Assembly (NCBI RefSeq): GCF_003259435.1
Contig: NZ_QLMA01000012.1
Span: forward strand, 58,289 to 122,288
Source of the DNA: Chitinophaga dinghuensis
Lineage (GTDB): Bacteria; Bacteroidota; Bacteroidia; Chitinophagales; Chitinophagaceae
Direction: 5' to 3'
DNA length: 64,000 nt
The notes below the pieces were generated by a model. It had not been told where the DNA came from and searched no databases. It saw only the letters and a program-made list of their open reading frames with translations. Made by a program: the position numbers and the translations under genes. This document shows positions 52,734-62,674 of the stretch, in pieces; position 1 is the first letter of the stretch, and each line of letters opens with the position of its first letter.

Positions 52734-52949
52734 TTGGAAAAGAAACTGGAATCCTCAGAACATGGCGGGTATCTAAAGTACTGCGATACGGGCGCTTTTC
52801 ATATTACGCTCTATTTTGGCATGATCAAGAAAAAAGGCCAGGTAATTTTTCAGTATCAGGGAGTAGATAAAAATATGATCACCTTAGATGGAGCAGATAG
52901 AGACCGGCTGAAAAATGTGATAGATATAGTAAAATATTTAAGTAGGTAG
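52734..52949 (+). CDS. Small hypothetical protein with TTG start
   Basis: 71 residues, unrecognised. It lies in the same frame as the DUF4198 gene, two codons after that gene's TAA, and has no ATG before residue 30, so initiation would be at TTG (52734). The sequence is amphipathic and protein-like (YLKYCDTGAFHITLYFGMIK, DRDRLKNVIDIVKYLSR). It could be a coupled small gene, or a C-terminal extension separated by a stop. Confidence 0.5.
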   Translation: MEKKLESSEHGGYLKYCDTGAFHITLYFGMIKKKGQVIFQYQGVDKNMITLDGADRDRLKNVIDIVKYLSR

Positions 52950-52965
52950 ACACGTGTCTACCTAC
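52942..52965. repeat. 24-base perfect palindrome at the end of the small gene
   Basis: GTAGGTAGACAC followed directly by GTGTCTACCTAC, overlapping the stop codon. No T-run follows, so it is a hairpin rather than a clear terminator. Confidence 0.6.
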
Positions 52966-53113
52966 ATTCTCACCCTACTATAAAAATACAAGTATTTAGT
53001 GGATGCCCTACCGTTTGATACTTTTGCTCAATTTGAGAGCCAGAGAGTATTTTATTACCATCACCTTCAATAGCCTCCCCTGACGAATAGATCCGCGCAG
53101 GAACGACATTCCA

Positions 53114-53146
53114 GGAGGGGGTATCCTACACATTTGATCCCCCTCC
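53114..53146. repeat. Hairpin downstream of the siderophore receptor gene
   Basis: GGAGGGGG and CCCCCTCC eight-base arms around a 17-base loop, six bases past the receptor stop; no T-run. Confidence 0.5.
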
Positions 53147-53152
53147 CTAAAA

Positions 53153-55519
53153 TTAGAACTTCAGTGCAAAACTACCAGTAAATCTTGCCGGCGCTTGTGG
53201 TGTGAGTCGCACAGACCAAGCTTTCTCGCTAGTCAGATTATCCACTTTCACGCCTACACGAAACTTAGGTTGATCGTAAAAAATGGATGCATCCAGCATT
53301 ACATAGGAAGGAATCGTAATCTTTACTTTCTGCGTATTGGTTTGGAAAGAGGAGCTGCCCGCATTTCCGCCGAAGCCAACGCCTAAGCCTTTCAGCTTGC
53401 CTTTTGTCAGATTATAGCTTACCCAGAAATTCAGCATATTAGCAGGGCCAGATAATGCAGGACGAAGACCTATTACCGTAGAATCAGCCTTCAGGTATTT
53501 ACTGTCGTTATAAGCATAACCCGCTACGATATTGAGTCCCTGTACCGGATTGGCCGTAATCTCCGCTTCAATCCCTTTGCTGCGCTGCGTACCATCCTGG
53601 ATAGAATAATTGACATCACGAGGATCTATTCTTAACACATTACTGATTTCAATATCATAATAACTCACCGTTCCCACCAGGCGATGATTCAGCACATCCG
53701 CCTTCACACCGTATTCTAACTGGTTTCCTCTTTCAGGCTTAAAGCTGTTGCCTTCCAAATCAGAACCATTCTTGTTGAAAAAGCCATTCATATAGCTACC
53801 AAACAGGGAAACGTGATCTTTCACCACCTGGTATACCAGTCCTAATTTTGGCGAGAGAGCCGTCTGACTGTAGGTACCTGTTCTAACGCCAGTGGATATA
53901 TTATACACGCCTCTGTTATTATAGAAATCCACACGCAGACTCATCATAGCCATCAGGCGGTCTGTTATATTAAATACATCGGAAGCATATGCTGCATAGC
54001 TATCGTCCCCGTTGTTTTCTGTACGCGGCGTACCCGTAGGCAACAGAGAATCTATTTGATAACGGGATACTTTATAATTCTTACCAGGATTAATGAAATT
54101 AACGGTTGGTCCGTTCACCGCAATTCTGTCAAAAGAATTACTGTTGTTGTAGTAATCGAGCCCTACTACCAGGCGATTGCGGAACTTACCCAGTTTGAAA
54201 TCTCCGATGAAGTTTTGTTGTATATCCGTAGCAATGAAAGCAGTATTACCTACCATCACGTTTCCTCGCAGCGTAGAATCGGTACGACCGTTGAGTGCCG
54301 TGATATAACCATCAATAGTAGATCTGGCACGGGAAACAATGGTTTGGGATGTCCAGTTTTCGGAGATTTTGTAGTTCGCCTGCACGAAAATGTTCATCAT
54401 CTGGGTATTATAGGCCATATCATTGCTGAGGAACATTCTGTTATAAGGGAATCCCATCGTGGCAATCGACAAATTCTTGGTTCCTCCGGTATAAGGGTTG
54501 AAACGCACTACAGAGGTTCCTTTCGCCTGGCCAAACTCTACATCCAGTAAGAGAGAAAGCTTGTCCGTGATCTGGTAAGAGAAGCTGGGAGCCAGACTAA
54601 TGCTTTTAGTATAGCCCATATCCTGGAAGCTTTTCTCATAGGTAGTAGCCCCATTCAGGCGGAAAAGCATTGTTTTTTCTTTATTGACAGGCGTATTAAC
54701 GTCTACGGTTAAACGATTGAAATTCCAGCTGCCGCCATAATAAGCCACTTCCCCACCAAAGCCATTATAAGGTTTCTTTGTAACGCGATTATACAAACCG
54801 CCATAGCTGCTGGATACATTGGTGCCAAACAGGGTGGCAGACGGTCCTTTGATGGCCTCTACTCTTTCGAGGTTGGCAGGATCAATGGACGAGAAAGCCT
54901 GCCCTGCAACGCCATTACGCGCATTAGGTTCTGTTTCAAATCCACGGGAACGGAAAGTAACCCGACCCTGGTTGGCCAGCATAGGAATACCCGCGCCAGG
55001 CACATTCTTGGAAATACTACCCAAATCCAGCGCCATTTGCTCCTGGATCAGCTCTTTCGGCACAATGTTATATACCTGCGGATTTTCCAGGTTTTTCAGC
55101 GGTAAACGACTGATATAACTACTTTCTTTCTTGGAATATTTATTAACGTTACCGACTACACGCACTTCCTGCAATGATTGAATATTCTCCTTCGCAAGAC
55201 GGTAATCCAGTACCGTTTGTGCTCCTTTACTAACGGTTACCTGAAAATCCTTCTCTGCAGCGCCTAATAACTGAATACGTACGGTATAGGTACCCGGAAC
55301 AAGATGTTCCAGGAGATATTTTCCTTCGTTGTCTGTCAGTGTACTTTTATCCAGTTGCTGGATAGACACAGATACCAGCTCCAGTGGTTGTCCGGCATTG
55401 GAAAGAACCTGTCCTGCTATACTACCTTCGTTCTTGTTGTTTTCATCCGACTGCCCCATAGCTAGGAAAGGGCAGATAACTATCATGGTCAGGATAAGTT
55501 GCCTGTAAAGTGCCGACAT
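53153..55519 (-). CDS. TonB-dependent siderophore receptor
   Basis: 788 residues from ATG at 55519; the longer frame to 55552 lacks a signal at its start. Signal peptide (ICPFLAMGQ), a carboxypeptidase-regulatory-like domain (about 30-115: GSIAGQVLSNAGQPLELVSV), plug with NVPGAGIPMLANQGRVTFRS and RVEAIKGPSATLFGTNVSSS, and a barrel whose end is RLTPQAPARFTGSFALKF with the terminal Phe. This is the FhuE/TIGR01783-like siderophore receptor pattern. No Fur box was identified. Expected to import ferric siderophores with TonB/ExbBD. Confidence 0.93.
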   Translation of the reverse strand: MSALYRQLILTMIVICPFLAMGQSDENNKNEGSIAGQVLSNAGQPLELVSVSIQQLDKSTLTDNEGKYLLEHLVPGTYTVRIQLLGAAEKDFQVTVSKGAQTVLDYRLAKENIQSLQEVRVVGNVNKYSKKESSYISRLPLKNLENPQVYNIVPKELIQEQMALDLGSISKNVPGAGIPMLANQGRVTFRSRGFETEPNARNGVAGQAFSSIDPANLERVEAIKGPSATLFGTNVSSSYGGLYNRVTKKPYNGFGGEVAYYGGSWNFNRLTVDVNTPVNKEKTMLFRLNGATTYEKSFQDMGYTKSISLAPSFSYQITDKLSLLLDVEFGQAKGTSVVRFNPYTGGTKNLSIATMGFPYNRMFLSNDMAYNTQMMNIFVQANYKISENWTSQTIVSRARSTIDGYITALNGRTDSTLRGNVMVGNTAFIATDIQQNFIGDFKLGKFRNRLVVGLDYYNNSNSFDRIAVNGPTVNFINPGKNYKVSRYQIDSLLPTGTPRTENNGDDSYAAYASDVFNITDRLMAMMSLRVDFYNNRGVYNISTGVRTGTYSQTALSPKLGLVYQVVKDHVSLFGSYMNGFFNKNGSDLEGNSFKPERGNQLEYGVKADVLNHRLVGTVSYYDIEISNVLRIDPRDVNYSIQDGTQRSKGIEAEITANPVQGLNIVAGYAYNDSKYLKADSTVIGLRPALSGPANMLNFWVSYNLTKGKLKGLGVGFGGNAGSSSFQTNTQKVKITIPSYVMLDASIFYDQPKFRVGVKVDNLTSEKAWSVRLTPQAPARFTGSFALKF

Positions 55520-55686
55520 AGAAAAAATTTGCGCAAAGGTAAGTGGCGCCACAAGGAAGGTTTAATCAATTCGGGAAAATTTTCAGAGCGATATTTTTCC
55601 CGATCAGTAAAGTATATCTAAATTTTATAATAATATCCAGACACGATTTCTTCGTCCTTCCATACATATTTAAGATATTTGCGGCC

Positions 55687-56580
55687 ATGAAAAAGCTTTT
55701 ATTCTTATTGTTTTTTATCTCCGTTGGGAAACTAGCCTTTGCCCAGCAGGAACCCTACTTCCCGGATATGCGTGTCTGGGGCCTGAGTTTAGATAGCTAC
55801 GCGCGATATATCTTTTCCGATACCGCATTTATACGCGCCATGCCCAGTACCAAACAAGCGGCAGTGGATACCTTGTTCGCAGGCGATAACATCACTGTTA
55901 CGGACGTCACCGATAAACAGTTGACCATCCGCGGTATCACTGGCCCCTGGCTGAGAATAAGTTATGATAAATACGGGGAACAACGCACCGGTTACGTATG
56001 GCAAGGCCTGATCAGTTGCACACCTATGCGTCGTGGCGATATCAAGTTCATTTATGGCGTGGAACGTCGTGCCGACAGTACCTTCATCAATGCATCCAAA
56101 GCAAAGGATACCATCCCTCGTTTCTTTATACGACTCAAAGTGGTGCAGAATGGCGCTATTATCGCTAAAAGCAGCGTTATCACACCAGATGATGAAAGCG
56201 CCGGCTATTGCACCGGGAAAGTCATGAGCGGTATGGGCCTGACCAATGTACAACAGATTGTGGTGTTAACCTTCAGCGGAGAAGCATGTGGTATACCTAC
56301 CTATGATTATTATTTTGCTTTTACGAAAGATAGCCAGCTCGTTAGATTCCCGGATAAAACCAATATCGGCGATGCCGATGCATACTATCATTCCGAGGAA
56401 TTCACATTCCCCAATGAGAAAGGAGGACAGCCGGATATGGTGATCTGGAATATGCAGACAGAAGAAGCCACCGATAAGGTAGGCAAAGATGGATTGTATA
56501 TCCTGAAAACCACAGAAAAAGGAAAAGTGACCTATATCTGGGACCCAGAGAATAAACGTATCACCAAACAAAAGAAATAA
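55687..56580 (+). CDS. Exported SH3-like domain protein
   Basis: 297 residues from ATG at 55687 (MKKLLFLLFFISVGKLAFAQ); the frame is open upstream but the longer version has no signal at its start. A bacterial SH3-like segment (about 35-105) has AFIRAMPSTKQAAVDTLFAG, WLRISYDKYGEQRTGYVWQG. The rest (110-297) is beta-rich and unrecognised. Likely periplasmic. Divergent from the siderophore receptor, closed by its own terminator. Confidence 0.82.
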   Translation: MKKLLFLLFFISVGKLAFAQQEPYFPDMRVWGLSLDSYARYIFSDTAFIRAMPSTKQAAVDTLFAGDNITVTDVTDKQLTIRGITGPWLRISYDKYGEQRTGYVWQGLISCTPMRRGDIKFIYGVERRADSTFINASKAKDTIPRFFIRLKVVQNGAIIAKSSVITPDDESAGYCTGKVMSGMGLTNVQQIVVLTFSGEACGIPTYDYYFAFTKDSQLVRFPDKTNIGDADAYYHSEEFTFPNEKGGQPDMVIWNMQTEEATDKVGKDGLYILKTTEKGKVTYIWDPENKRITKQKK

Positions 56581-56585
56581 CTTCA

Positions 56586-56617
56586 CAACGGGCGCCACTA
56601 GCGCCCGTTGCTATTTT
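56586..56617 (+). terminator. Terminator after the SH3-like gene
   Basis: CAACGGGCGC, CACTA, GCGCCCGTTG, then CTATTTT. Confidence 0.85.
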
Positions 56618-56688
56618 CGGACCTACCCCATTCACCTCGCGATGAAAATACTTAACTTAGAAGTACTAACCAGGTTAATACTCATCCA

Positions 56689-58962
56689 ATGAAACCAATC
56701 ACCATAACGGGAGCCAGGCAAAACAATCTGAAAAACCTGTCGCTGGAGATCCCCAGAGGCTGTATCACCGTATTCACCGGCGTATCCGGCTCCGGAAAAT
56801 CATCTCTCGTATTTGAAACCATTGGCGCAGAAGCACAACGTCAGATCAATGAAACGCAACATAGCTTTCTCAGGAACAGGCTGCTGCATCTGGGCCTTCC
56901 GGAGGTAGATAAAATTGAAAATCTCAATTATCCAATCATCATTAACCAACAGCGGCTAGGCGGGAATATTCGCTCCAGCGTTGGCACCGCCACAGATATC
57001 AGCGCATCGCTGCGATTGCTGTTCTCCAGGATAGGACAGCCTTTCGTGGGTTACTCCAATATTTTCTCTCCGAATCACCCTTCCGGGATGTGTCCTACCT
57101 GCGAAGGACTTGGATTTGTAAAATCCATCGATGAACACAAACTAATAGATCGCACAAAATCATTGCAGGAAGGCGCTATCCGCTTCCCCACTTTCCAACC
57201 GGGCGGCTGGAGATGGACCAGGTACGCAAATTCCGGCTATTTTGACATAAATAAAAAACTACAGGATTATACAAAAAAAGAATGGGAGCTGCTGTTGCAC
57301 GCTCCCGCTCATAAGCCCGAACATCCTGGTCCCAACTGGGGAAAAACGGTGCAGTACGAAGGTATCATCCCCCGCATAGAAAAGGCTTTTCTGAAAAAAG
57401 ATTCTAAAGAACAAGACCTGCGTAGTAAGTCTGTAGCCAGTATTGTATCAGAAAAGCCTTGCCCCTCCTGTAAAGGGCAACGGCTAAACGAAAAAATCCT
57501 TTCCTGCAAAATTAACGGGCATAGTATTGCTGATTGTACCGCTATGCCTGTGGATGATTTACTGGATTTTTTACGGGAGATAAATGCTGCTCCTTATGAA
57601 GCCGTTCTTCAGGAGGTATGTCGGAAGCTCGGGAATATGGTCACTATCGGACTCCAATACCTGACCCTGGACAGAATTACCAATACCCTCTCTGGCGGCG
57701 AATCTCAACGTATCAAAATGGTAAGGCATCTCGGCAATAGTCTCACTGAATTACTGTATATTTTTGATGAGCCCAGCGTAGGATTACACCCTGCAGATGT
57801 AGATAAAATAATCCGTATCATCCGTCTGATAAGGGATAAAGGAAATACAGTGATGATTGTAGAACACGATCCCGATATTATTCGTATAGCGGATCACGTG
57901 ATAGACATTGGCCCCGGTTCCGGCGTGCATGGCGGTGAAATTGTTTACCAGGGCGATTTTCAGGGGTTAAAAAACTCTTCGGGAAAAACAGGTCTTTACT
58001 TCTCTCATCCACGGACGTACAACGCAGCACCCCGTACAGCAAAGGAGTTTCTGCAAGTAAAAGATGCGAGTCTTCACAATCTGCAACATATCCATGTACG
58101 TATACCCCTCTCCGTTATGACGGTGGTCACTGGTGTGGCTGGCTCCGGAAAGAGCAGTCTTATCAGCGACGAACTCCCCTTATTATATCCGGATGTGAAA
58201 GTAATTGATCAATCGCTCTTCCCGGGGAATGTGCGTTCCAGCTGCCTTACTTACCTGGGCATCTCCGACCATATCCGGGCATTACTGGCCCAAGCCAATG
58301 ATAAAAGCGCCGCATTGTTCAGCAGAAATAGCGAAGGCGCCTGCCCCGCCTGTAAAGGACTCGGCGTACTAAAGATAGACATGGCCTTCATGGATGATAC
58401 CGAAACGCCCTGTGATGTATGCAATGGCAGCGGATTTTCACCGGAAGTATTGCCCTATCGCTATCAAGGGAAAAACATCGTGGATATCATGAATATGACC
58501 GTTGAAGAAGCCGCACAATTTTTCACGGATAAGCATATACAGCAACAATTCCAGCTGCTTACCCGGCTGGGACTGGATTACATCACATTGGGACAGCGAC
58601 TAGACACCTACTCCGGCGGCGAAAGACAACGCTTAAAACTTTCGAAGGAACTGAATAACCGTAACGCCATCATCGTATTGGATGAGCCCAGCACCGGACT
58701 ACACCCCGCGGATACTGCACGACTGCTTCATATGATGAATGAGATGGTGAACGCCGGCAATACCCTGATTGTAATTGAACACAATATGGATATCATTGCG
58801 CAGGCAGATTGGATTATCGACATTGGGCCTGGAGCGGGCAAATATGGTGGCCGTATTGTATTCGAGGGAACCGTGTCTGCCTTCATCAATCATGGCAAGA
58901 CTATTACTGCTACCTATCTACAACAACACGTTGGTACATTAAAAGAAACGGGCGATCTGTAA
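56689..58962 (+). CDS. UvrA-like ABC protein, short class II
   Basis: 757 residues, well short of housekeeping UvrA (about 940). Both ABC units are intact: Walker A GVSGSGKSSLVFET and GVAGSGKSSLISDE, signatures LSGGESQRIKM and YSGGERQRLKL, Walker B LYIFDEPSVGLHPAD and IIVLDEPSTGLHPAD. Zinc-type cysteine pairs occur in CPTCEGLGFV, CPSCKGQRLNEK, CPACKGLGVLK and CDVCNGSGFS. The shorter form resembles UvrA2/drug-tolerance paralogues that lack the UvrB-binding segment. Possible role in DNA-damage or antibiotic tolerance; no uvrB or uvrC is near. Confidence 0.93.
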   Translation: MKPITITGARQNNLKNLSLEIPRGCITVFTGVSGSGKSSLVFETIGAEAQRQINETQHSFLRNRLLHLGLPEVDKIENLNYPIIINQQRLGGNIRSSVGTATDISASLRLLFSRIGQPFVGYSNIFSPNHPSGMCPTCEGLGFVKSIDEHKLIDRTKSLQEGAIRFPTFQPGGWRWTRYANSGYFDINKKLQDYTKKEWELLLHAPAHKPEHPGPNWGKTVQYEGIIPRIEKAFLKKDSKEQDLRSKSVASIVSEKPCPSCKGQRLNEKILSCKINGHSIADCTAMPVDDLLDFLREINAAPYEAVLQEVCRKLGNMVTIGLQYLTLDRITNTLSGGESQRIKMVRHLGNSLTELLYIFDEPSVGLHPADVDKIIRIIRLIRDKGNTVMIVEHDPDIIRIADHVIDIGPGSGVHGGEIVYQGDFQGLKNSSGKTGLYFSHPRTYNAAPRTAKEFLQVKDASLHNLQHIHVRIPLSVMTVVTGVAGSGKSSLISDELPLLYPDVKVIDQSLFPGNVRSSCLTYLGISDHIRALLAQANDKSAALFSRNSEGACPACKGLGVLKIDMAFMDDTETPCDVCNGSGFSPEVLPYRYQGKNIVDIMNMTVEEAAQFFTDKHIQQQFQLLTRLGLDYITLGQRLDTYSGGERQRLKLSKELNNRNAIIVLDEPSTGLHPADTARLLHMMNEMVNAGNTLIVIEHNMDIIAQADWIIDIGPGAGKYGGRIVFEGTVSAFINHGKTITATYLQQHVGTLKETGDL

Positions 58963-58976
58963 CAGACCACCCGTTT
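58946..58976. terminator. Hairpin between convergent uvrA-like and barrel genes
   Basis: AAACGGG (58946-58952) and CCCGTTT (58970-58976) with inner TCTG/CAGA; it overlaps the uvrA-like stop. No long T-run. Confidence 0.5.
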
Positions 58977-58998
58977 AACTGATCATCTATGTGATCGT

Positions 58999-61371
58999 CT
59001 ATTCCTGCATGCGCTGCTTTACCTCGTCGATATTGGTTCTTCTCGCTCTGGCAGCTTTCACCTGCTGATTACCAAAGCGATAATTGAATACCAATTTCAC
59101 AAACCTGGTTTCAGGACTATTACGGAATATAGCAGCTACATCGTAAGACAGGATACTATAATTACGTTTTTCTGTATTGAAAATATCGGAAACATTCAGT
59201 GTCAGGCTACCTTTCTTCTGCAATACGCTCCTGGTAATACCCACTCCCATAGAAAACTGACTCCTGAAATCGTATGCCCCAAATTTCAATGGGCTGGTAT
59301 AAGCGGTATTGATCTCGGCTTTCCAGTTGCCATCCAGCTTAAAAGAGGTATTATTAGAGGCCATAGCGCCTATTCCGCTCTTATCTAACTGACTGCTGGC
59401 CGGTGCATTATATTTAGCATACAAAGTGTTCACACTGGTAACAGTATAAATCTTGCCTTTCAGAAAACCTTTATAGTAGCTAAGTCCCAGCATCAACTGA
59501 TCTCCGCTCGCAACGTTATCGTAAGAACCGATGGTGATGGCACTGTTGTCTTCCCGATGATAAACTTCCGCTAATACATCACTAAAATGTCCATATCCTA
59601 TACTCGCCATCCAGGAGTTATTGTATGTCCAGCCCAGCTCCAGGTTATCAGATAAAGTAGGTTTAATGGCAGGGTTACCTTTTGAATACTGATATTGACT
59701 CTGGTATACTAGAAATGGATTCACGATATCCAGTCCGAAACGCTCAATCTTACGGCTATACGAAAAACTGAATTGTTGTTTCTCACTCTGATTGAAATTG
59801 ATACTGAGAGAAGGGAACAAATTCGTATATCCGTTATTGTGAACCTGTTGGAGCGTAAGGGAATTACCGGAGTTATCAGTATGCTCTACACGCAGTCCAG
59901 CCTGCATATCGAATTTATGAAAGGTTCTGGCGGCGGTCAGGTAAGCGCCGTAGACATTTTCTTTGTAGATAAAGTGGTTGCTGCGCAGCGCATCTTCTTT
60001 CCAGTTACTGGCATCAAAATTTTCCCAGATCAGGTTATTATCGGTTTTGGTGAATATGCTTTTCACGCCTGATTCGAAAGTGGTTTTAAACGCTTTAAAA
60101 TTATAGTCTCCACTGAAAGAAAATACCTGGTTATTGGCTGGCGACTGATAACGCACTTGTGACGGCTGGCCATAGCCCATACCTTGTGCATCAAAGTAAC
60201 TGGTGGTTAGTTTATCATTGGCCTTTTTATCATAGCTGTAATAATCTCCGTTCAGCATCAGTTCATTCTTTTGCTTGCCCAGTAAGGTTTTGAAATATAC
60301 GTTTACAGCCGGAGTCTGGAAGCTCGTATGATTTACTTTATCTAATACCGAAGAAGAATCATTAGGGAGATGAGAGGTATTGGCCATTGTTTGGTCTTTT
60401 GTCCGGATATTACCACGGAGTAAAGCGCCGAAGCTACTTCTTTTGTCAATGGTTCTGTCGAAGCCCAACTTATAAGTATGGCTTTGCAAGTCATTCTCCG
60501 CATATTGCTGATCCTGGATGATATAATTCTTGCTGATAGTGCGTGTAGCCGTGTTAGTGGCATCGGTGGTACGATTCATATAATCGTAGCTACCATAGAC
60601 ATTTAATACTTTATCTCTGTAGTTGAGACTGACGCCGCCATTATACAACAGGTGGTTTCCCATACCAGCACCAATATTCACGGTTCCGTTGGTACCAAGA
60701 CTTTTATTCTTAGCCAGTACAATATTGATAACGGCGGCCCCGTCAGCCTCGTATTTAGCGGAAGGATTGGGCATTAGTTCCAGGCTTTCTATAGTATTGG
60801 CGGGCATTGCGGAGAGATAGTTTTCCAGCTCCTGCCCTGAAAGTCGCGATGGACGTCCATTGATATACACCGTCACTGTTTTACCGCGGAGTTTCAGTCC
60901 CTGCTGATCCATTACGCCAGGGGCGCGTTTCAGTGCCTGGTAGGCGTTATCGCCAGCAGCAAGTGGACTCTGAGCGATATTTACCACGATTTTATCCCGT
61001 TGTACAGCAATATATGGTTGAGATGCCTTTACTTCCACGCCATTCAGCTTTTTCACCTGGCGGGATAAGAGCAGATCCAGGGTGGTTGTTTTTTGTTGGA
61101 TACTTACCGTTTGTGCGTATCCGTTGTATCCCATGTAATTGGCGGCGAAAGTCCAGCTACCAGTATCAGGGAGAGATATTTGGAACATACCGGAGTCATT
61201 GGCCACACATGGATAAGCTTTAGACTGTTGGCTGATTTGAATAGCTGCAAAAGGTAAGGGCTGCTGTGTAAGACTATCTACCACCCGTCCTTTCAGGAGT
61301 ATGGGTTGTTGCTGGGCAAAAAGGGTAGTAACGAAGGAAAGCAGCGCGATAAACAGGATTGACTTTTTCAT
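58999..61371 (-). CDS. TonB receptor-like outer-membrane barrel
   Basis: 790 residues with signal peptide 1-19. Regulatory-like domain (about 22-105: LKGRVVDSLTQQPLPFAAIQ), plug (about 125-230) with LKRAPGVMDQQGLKLRGKTV and GRPSRLSGQELENYLSAMPA, then OMP_b-brl_3-type strands, ending with a charged tail after FNYRFGNQQVKA. Its promoter region is shared with the divergent LytS/LytTR operon, including two copies of TTTGTCGAAA, so it may be a target of that pair. Confidence 0.9.
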   Translation of the reverse strand: MKKSILFIALLSFVTTLFAQQQPILLKGRVVDSLTQQPLPFAAIQISQQSKAYPCVANDSGMFQISLPDTGSWTFAANYMGYNGYAQTVSIQQKTTTLDLLLSRQVKKLNGVEVKASQPYIAVQRDKIVVNIAQSPLAAGDNAYQALKRAPGVMDQQGLKLRGKTVTVYINGRPSRLSGQELENYLSAMPANTIESLELMPNPSAKYEADGAAVINIVLAKNKSLGTNGTVNIGAGMGNHLLYNGGVSLNYRDKVLNVYGSYDYMNRTTDATNTATRTISKNYIIQDQQYAENDLQSHTYKLGFDRTIDKRSSFGALLRGNIRTKDQTMANTSHLPNDSSSVLDKVNHTSFQTPAVNVYFKTLLGKQKNELMLNGDYYSYDKKANDKLTTSYFDAQGMGYGQPSQVRYQSPANNQVFSFSGDYNFKAFKTTFESGVKSIFTKTDNNLIWENFDASNWKEDALRSNHFIYKENVYGAYLTAARTFHKFDMQAGLRVEHTDNSGNSLTLQQVHNNGYTNLFPSLSINFNQSEKQQFSFSYSRKIERFGLDIVNPFLVYQSQYQYSKGNPAIKPTLSDNLELGWTYNNSWMASIGYGHFSDVLAEVYHREDNSAITIGSYDNVASGDQLMLGLSYYKGFLKGKIYTVTSVNTLYAKYNAPASSQLDKSGIGAMASNNTSFKLDGNWKAEINTAYTSPLKFGAYDFRSQFSMGVGITRSVLQKKGSLTLNVSDIFNTEKRNYSILSYDVAAIFRNSPETRFVKLVFNYRFGNQQVKAARARRTNIDEVKQRMQE

Positions 61372-61509
61372 ATACTATCAGTTAGATATTTGTATTTTGA
61401 TTTTGTTTGTGATTTTGATTGTGATAGCAAAGAAAGCAGGAACAGCCGAGTGGATAAAGCTGGTTTCTGCATAAGCCGGGGTTCTTTCTGCAAAATAACA
61501 GTTGGCCTA

Positions 61510-61546
61510 TTTTGTCGAAAAAATGCCAGTTTTGTCGAAATTCGAC
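61510..61546. promoter_or_regulatory. Direct repeat between the barrel and LytS genes (candidate LytTR sites)
   Basis: TTTTGTCGAAA at 61510-61520 and 61530-61540, 20 bases apart. The second copy also forms GTCGAA-A-TTCGAC (61534-61546). LytTR regulators bind direct repeats at about two helical turns, and a LytTR regulator is encoded downstream. Confidence 0.6.
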
Positions 61547-61579
61547 CTGTTGGCAATACTGATCTTATTAGCTTCAATT

Positions 61580-62674
61580 ATGAAAAAGCCCTTACCACAG
61601 CGAGGTTATGGCAACCAACTGATCTCCACATACGAATTAATTGTATGGGTGTTATATGCCGTTATATATAAATATGCCGTCATTGTGGAGAGTCCGCTCC
61701 TACCACGCCGGCATGAGAACTTCCCCTTTCCGCTGATGATGTTATATGCATTATGTATCACTTTGTATGTCATTCCTTATTACAGAGTAATAGGCCCCTG
61801 GTTGCTGGATAGGAAAAAGTTTGGATGGATGTTCTTTATCACCGTCATCTACTTCTACTTTATTCCTAAATATGCTAACTGGCCGGTTGTTTATTGCTTC
61901 CGTCAGTGGCTGACAGGCCATCCGGAAGGCCCCTATCTGGATGCCTGGTACAAAAAATTTGAGGTGCTGGTACATACCCGACAGATTTATAGCGAATTCC
62001 TCTTAACAGATGTATTGGCATTCTTTTCAGTAATGTTCATGCGTTTTGCCATGCAGAATGAACGCAAAAGACATACCCTGGAGGAAACCAACCTTACCCT
62101 TCAGTTGGAAACGCTGAAAGCGCAACTGCATCCTCATTTCCTGTTCAATACGCTGAACAGCATCTACGGCATGACCCTCACCGGCTCCAAAGAGGCCCCC
62201 GTATTCGTTCTACGACTATCAGACATGATGCGATATATGTTGTACGATTGCAAACATGATCAGGTGCCACTGGAAAAAGATATTACCTTTTTAATGGATT
62301 ATTTGGAGATGGAGAAGACCCGTTATCCTTCCGCCCCTATACAGTTTAACATCGATAAACACACTATTCCACCGGTGCAGATTGCGCCGCTACTAATGAT
62401 TCCTTTTATGGAGAATTGCTTCAAACACGGATCACACCGCATTTTGGACGAGTCTATTATCCAGGGAAGCATTTCATTCAAGGACAATAAACTATTTTTT
62501 CACCTGGAAAATAGCGTACTGCCAAAGCCTTCCGGCCCAGCTACGCCTTATGGTGGCGTGGGCATTGAGAATGTGCGGAGAAGACTGGAATTATATTACC
62601 CAAAGAAATATCAACTGGACATTACACACAATGATCTGGCCTATATCGTTGACCTCCAAATACAACTGACATGA
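61580..62674 (+). CDS. LytS-type sensor histidine kinase
   Basis: 364 residues from ATG at 61580; earlier starts (TTG 61502, ATG 61523) would place coding sequence across the direct repeats. Four hydrophobic segments (for example LMMLYALCITLYVIPYYRVI, WMFFITVIYFYFIP) precede a coiled coil and the His_kinase domain with phosphoacceptor LKAQLHPHFLFNTLNSIYGM. ATP-binding boxes are LLMIPFMENCFKHG (N box) and GVGIENVRRRLELYYP (G box). It overlaps the regulator gene by four bases. Confidence 0.93.
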   Translation: MKKPLPQRGYGNQLISTYELIVWVLYAVIYKYAVIVESPLLPRRHENFPFPLMMLYALCITLYVIPYYRVIGPWLLDRKKFGWMFFITVIYFYFIPKYANWPVVYCFRQWLTGHPEGPYLDAWYKKFEVLVHTRQIYSEFLLTDVLAFFSVMFMRFAMQNERKRHTLEETNLTLQLETLKAQLHPHFLFNTLNSIYGMTLTGSKEAPVFVLRLSDMMRYMLYDCKHDQVPLEKDITFLMDYLEMEKTRYPSAPIQFNIDKHTIPPVQIAPLLMIPFMENCFKHGSHRILDESIIQGSISFKDNKLFFHLENSVLPKPSGPATPYGGVGIENVRRRLELYYPKKYQLDITHNDLAYIVDLQIQLT

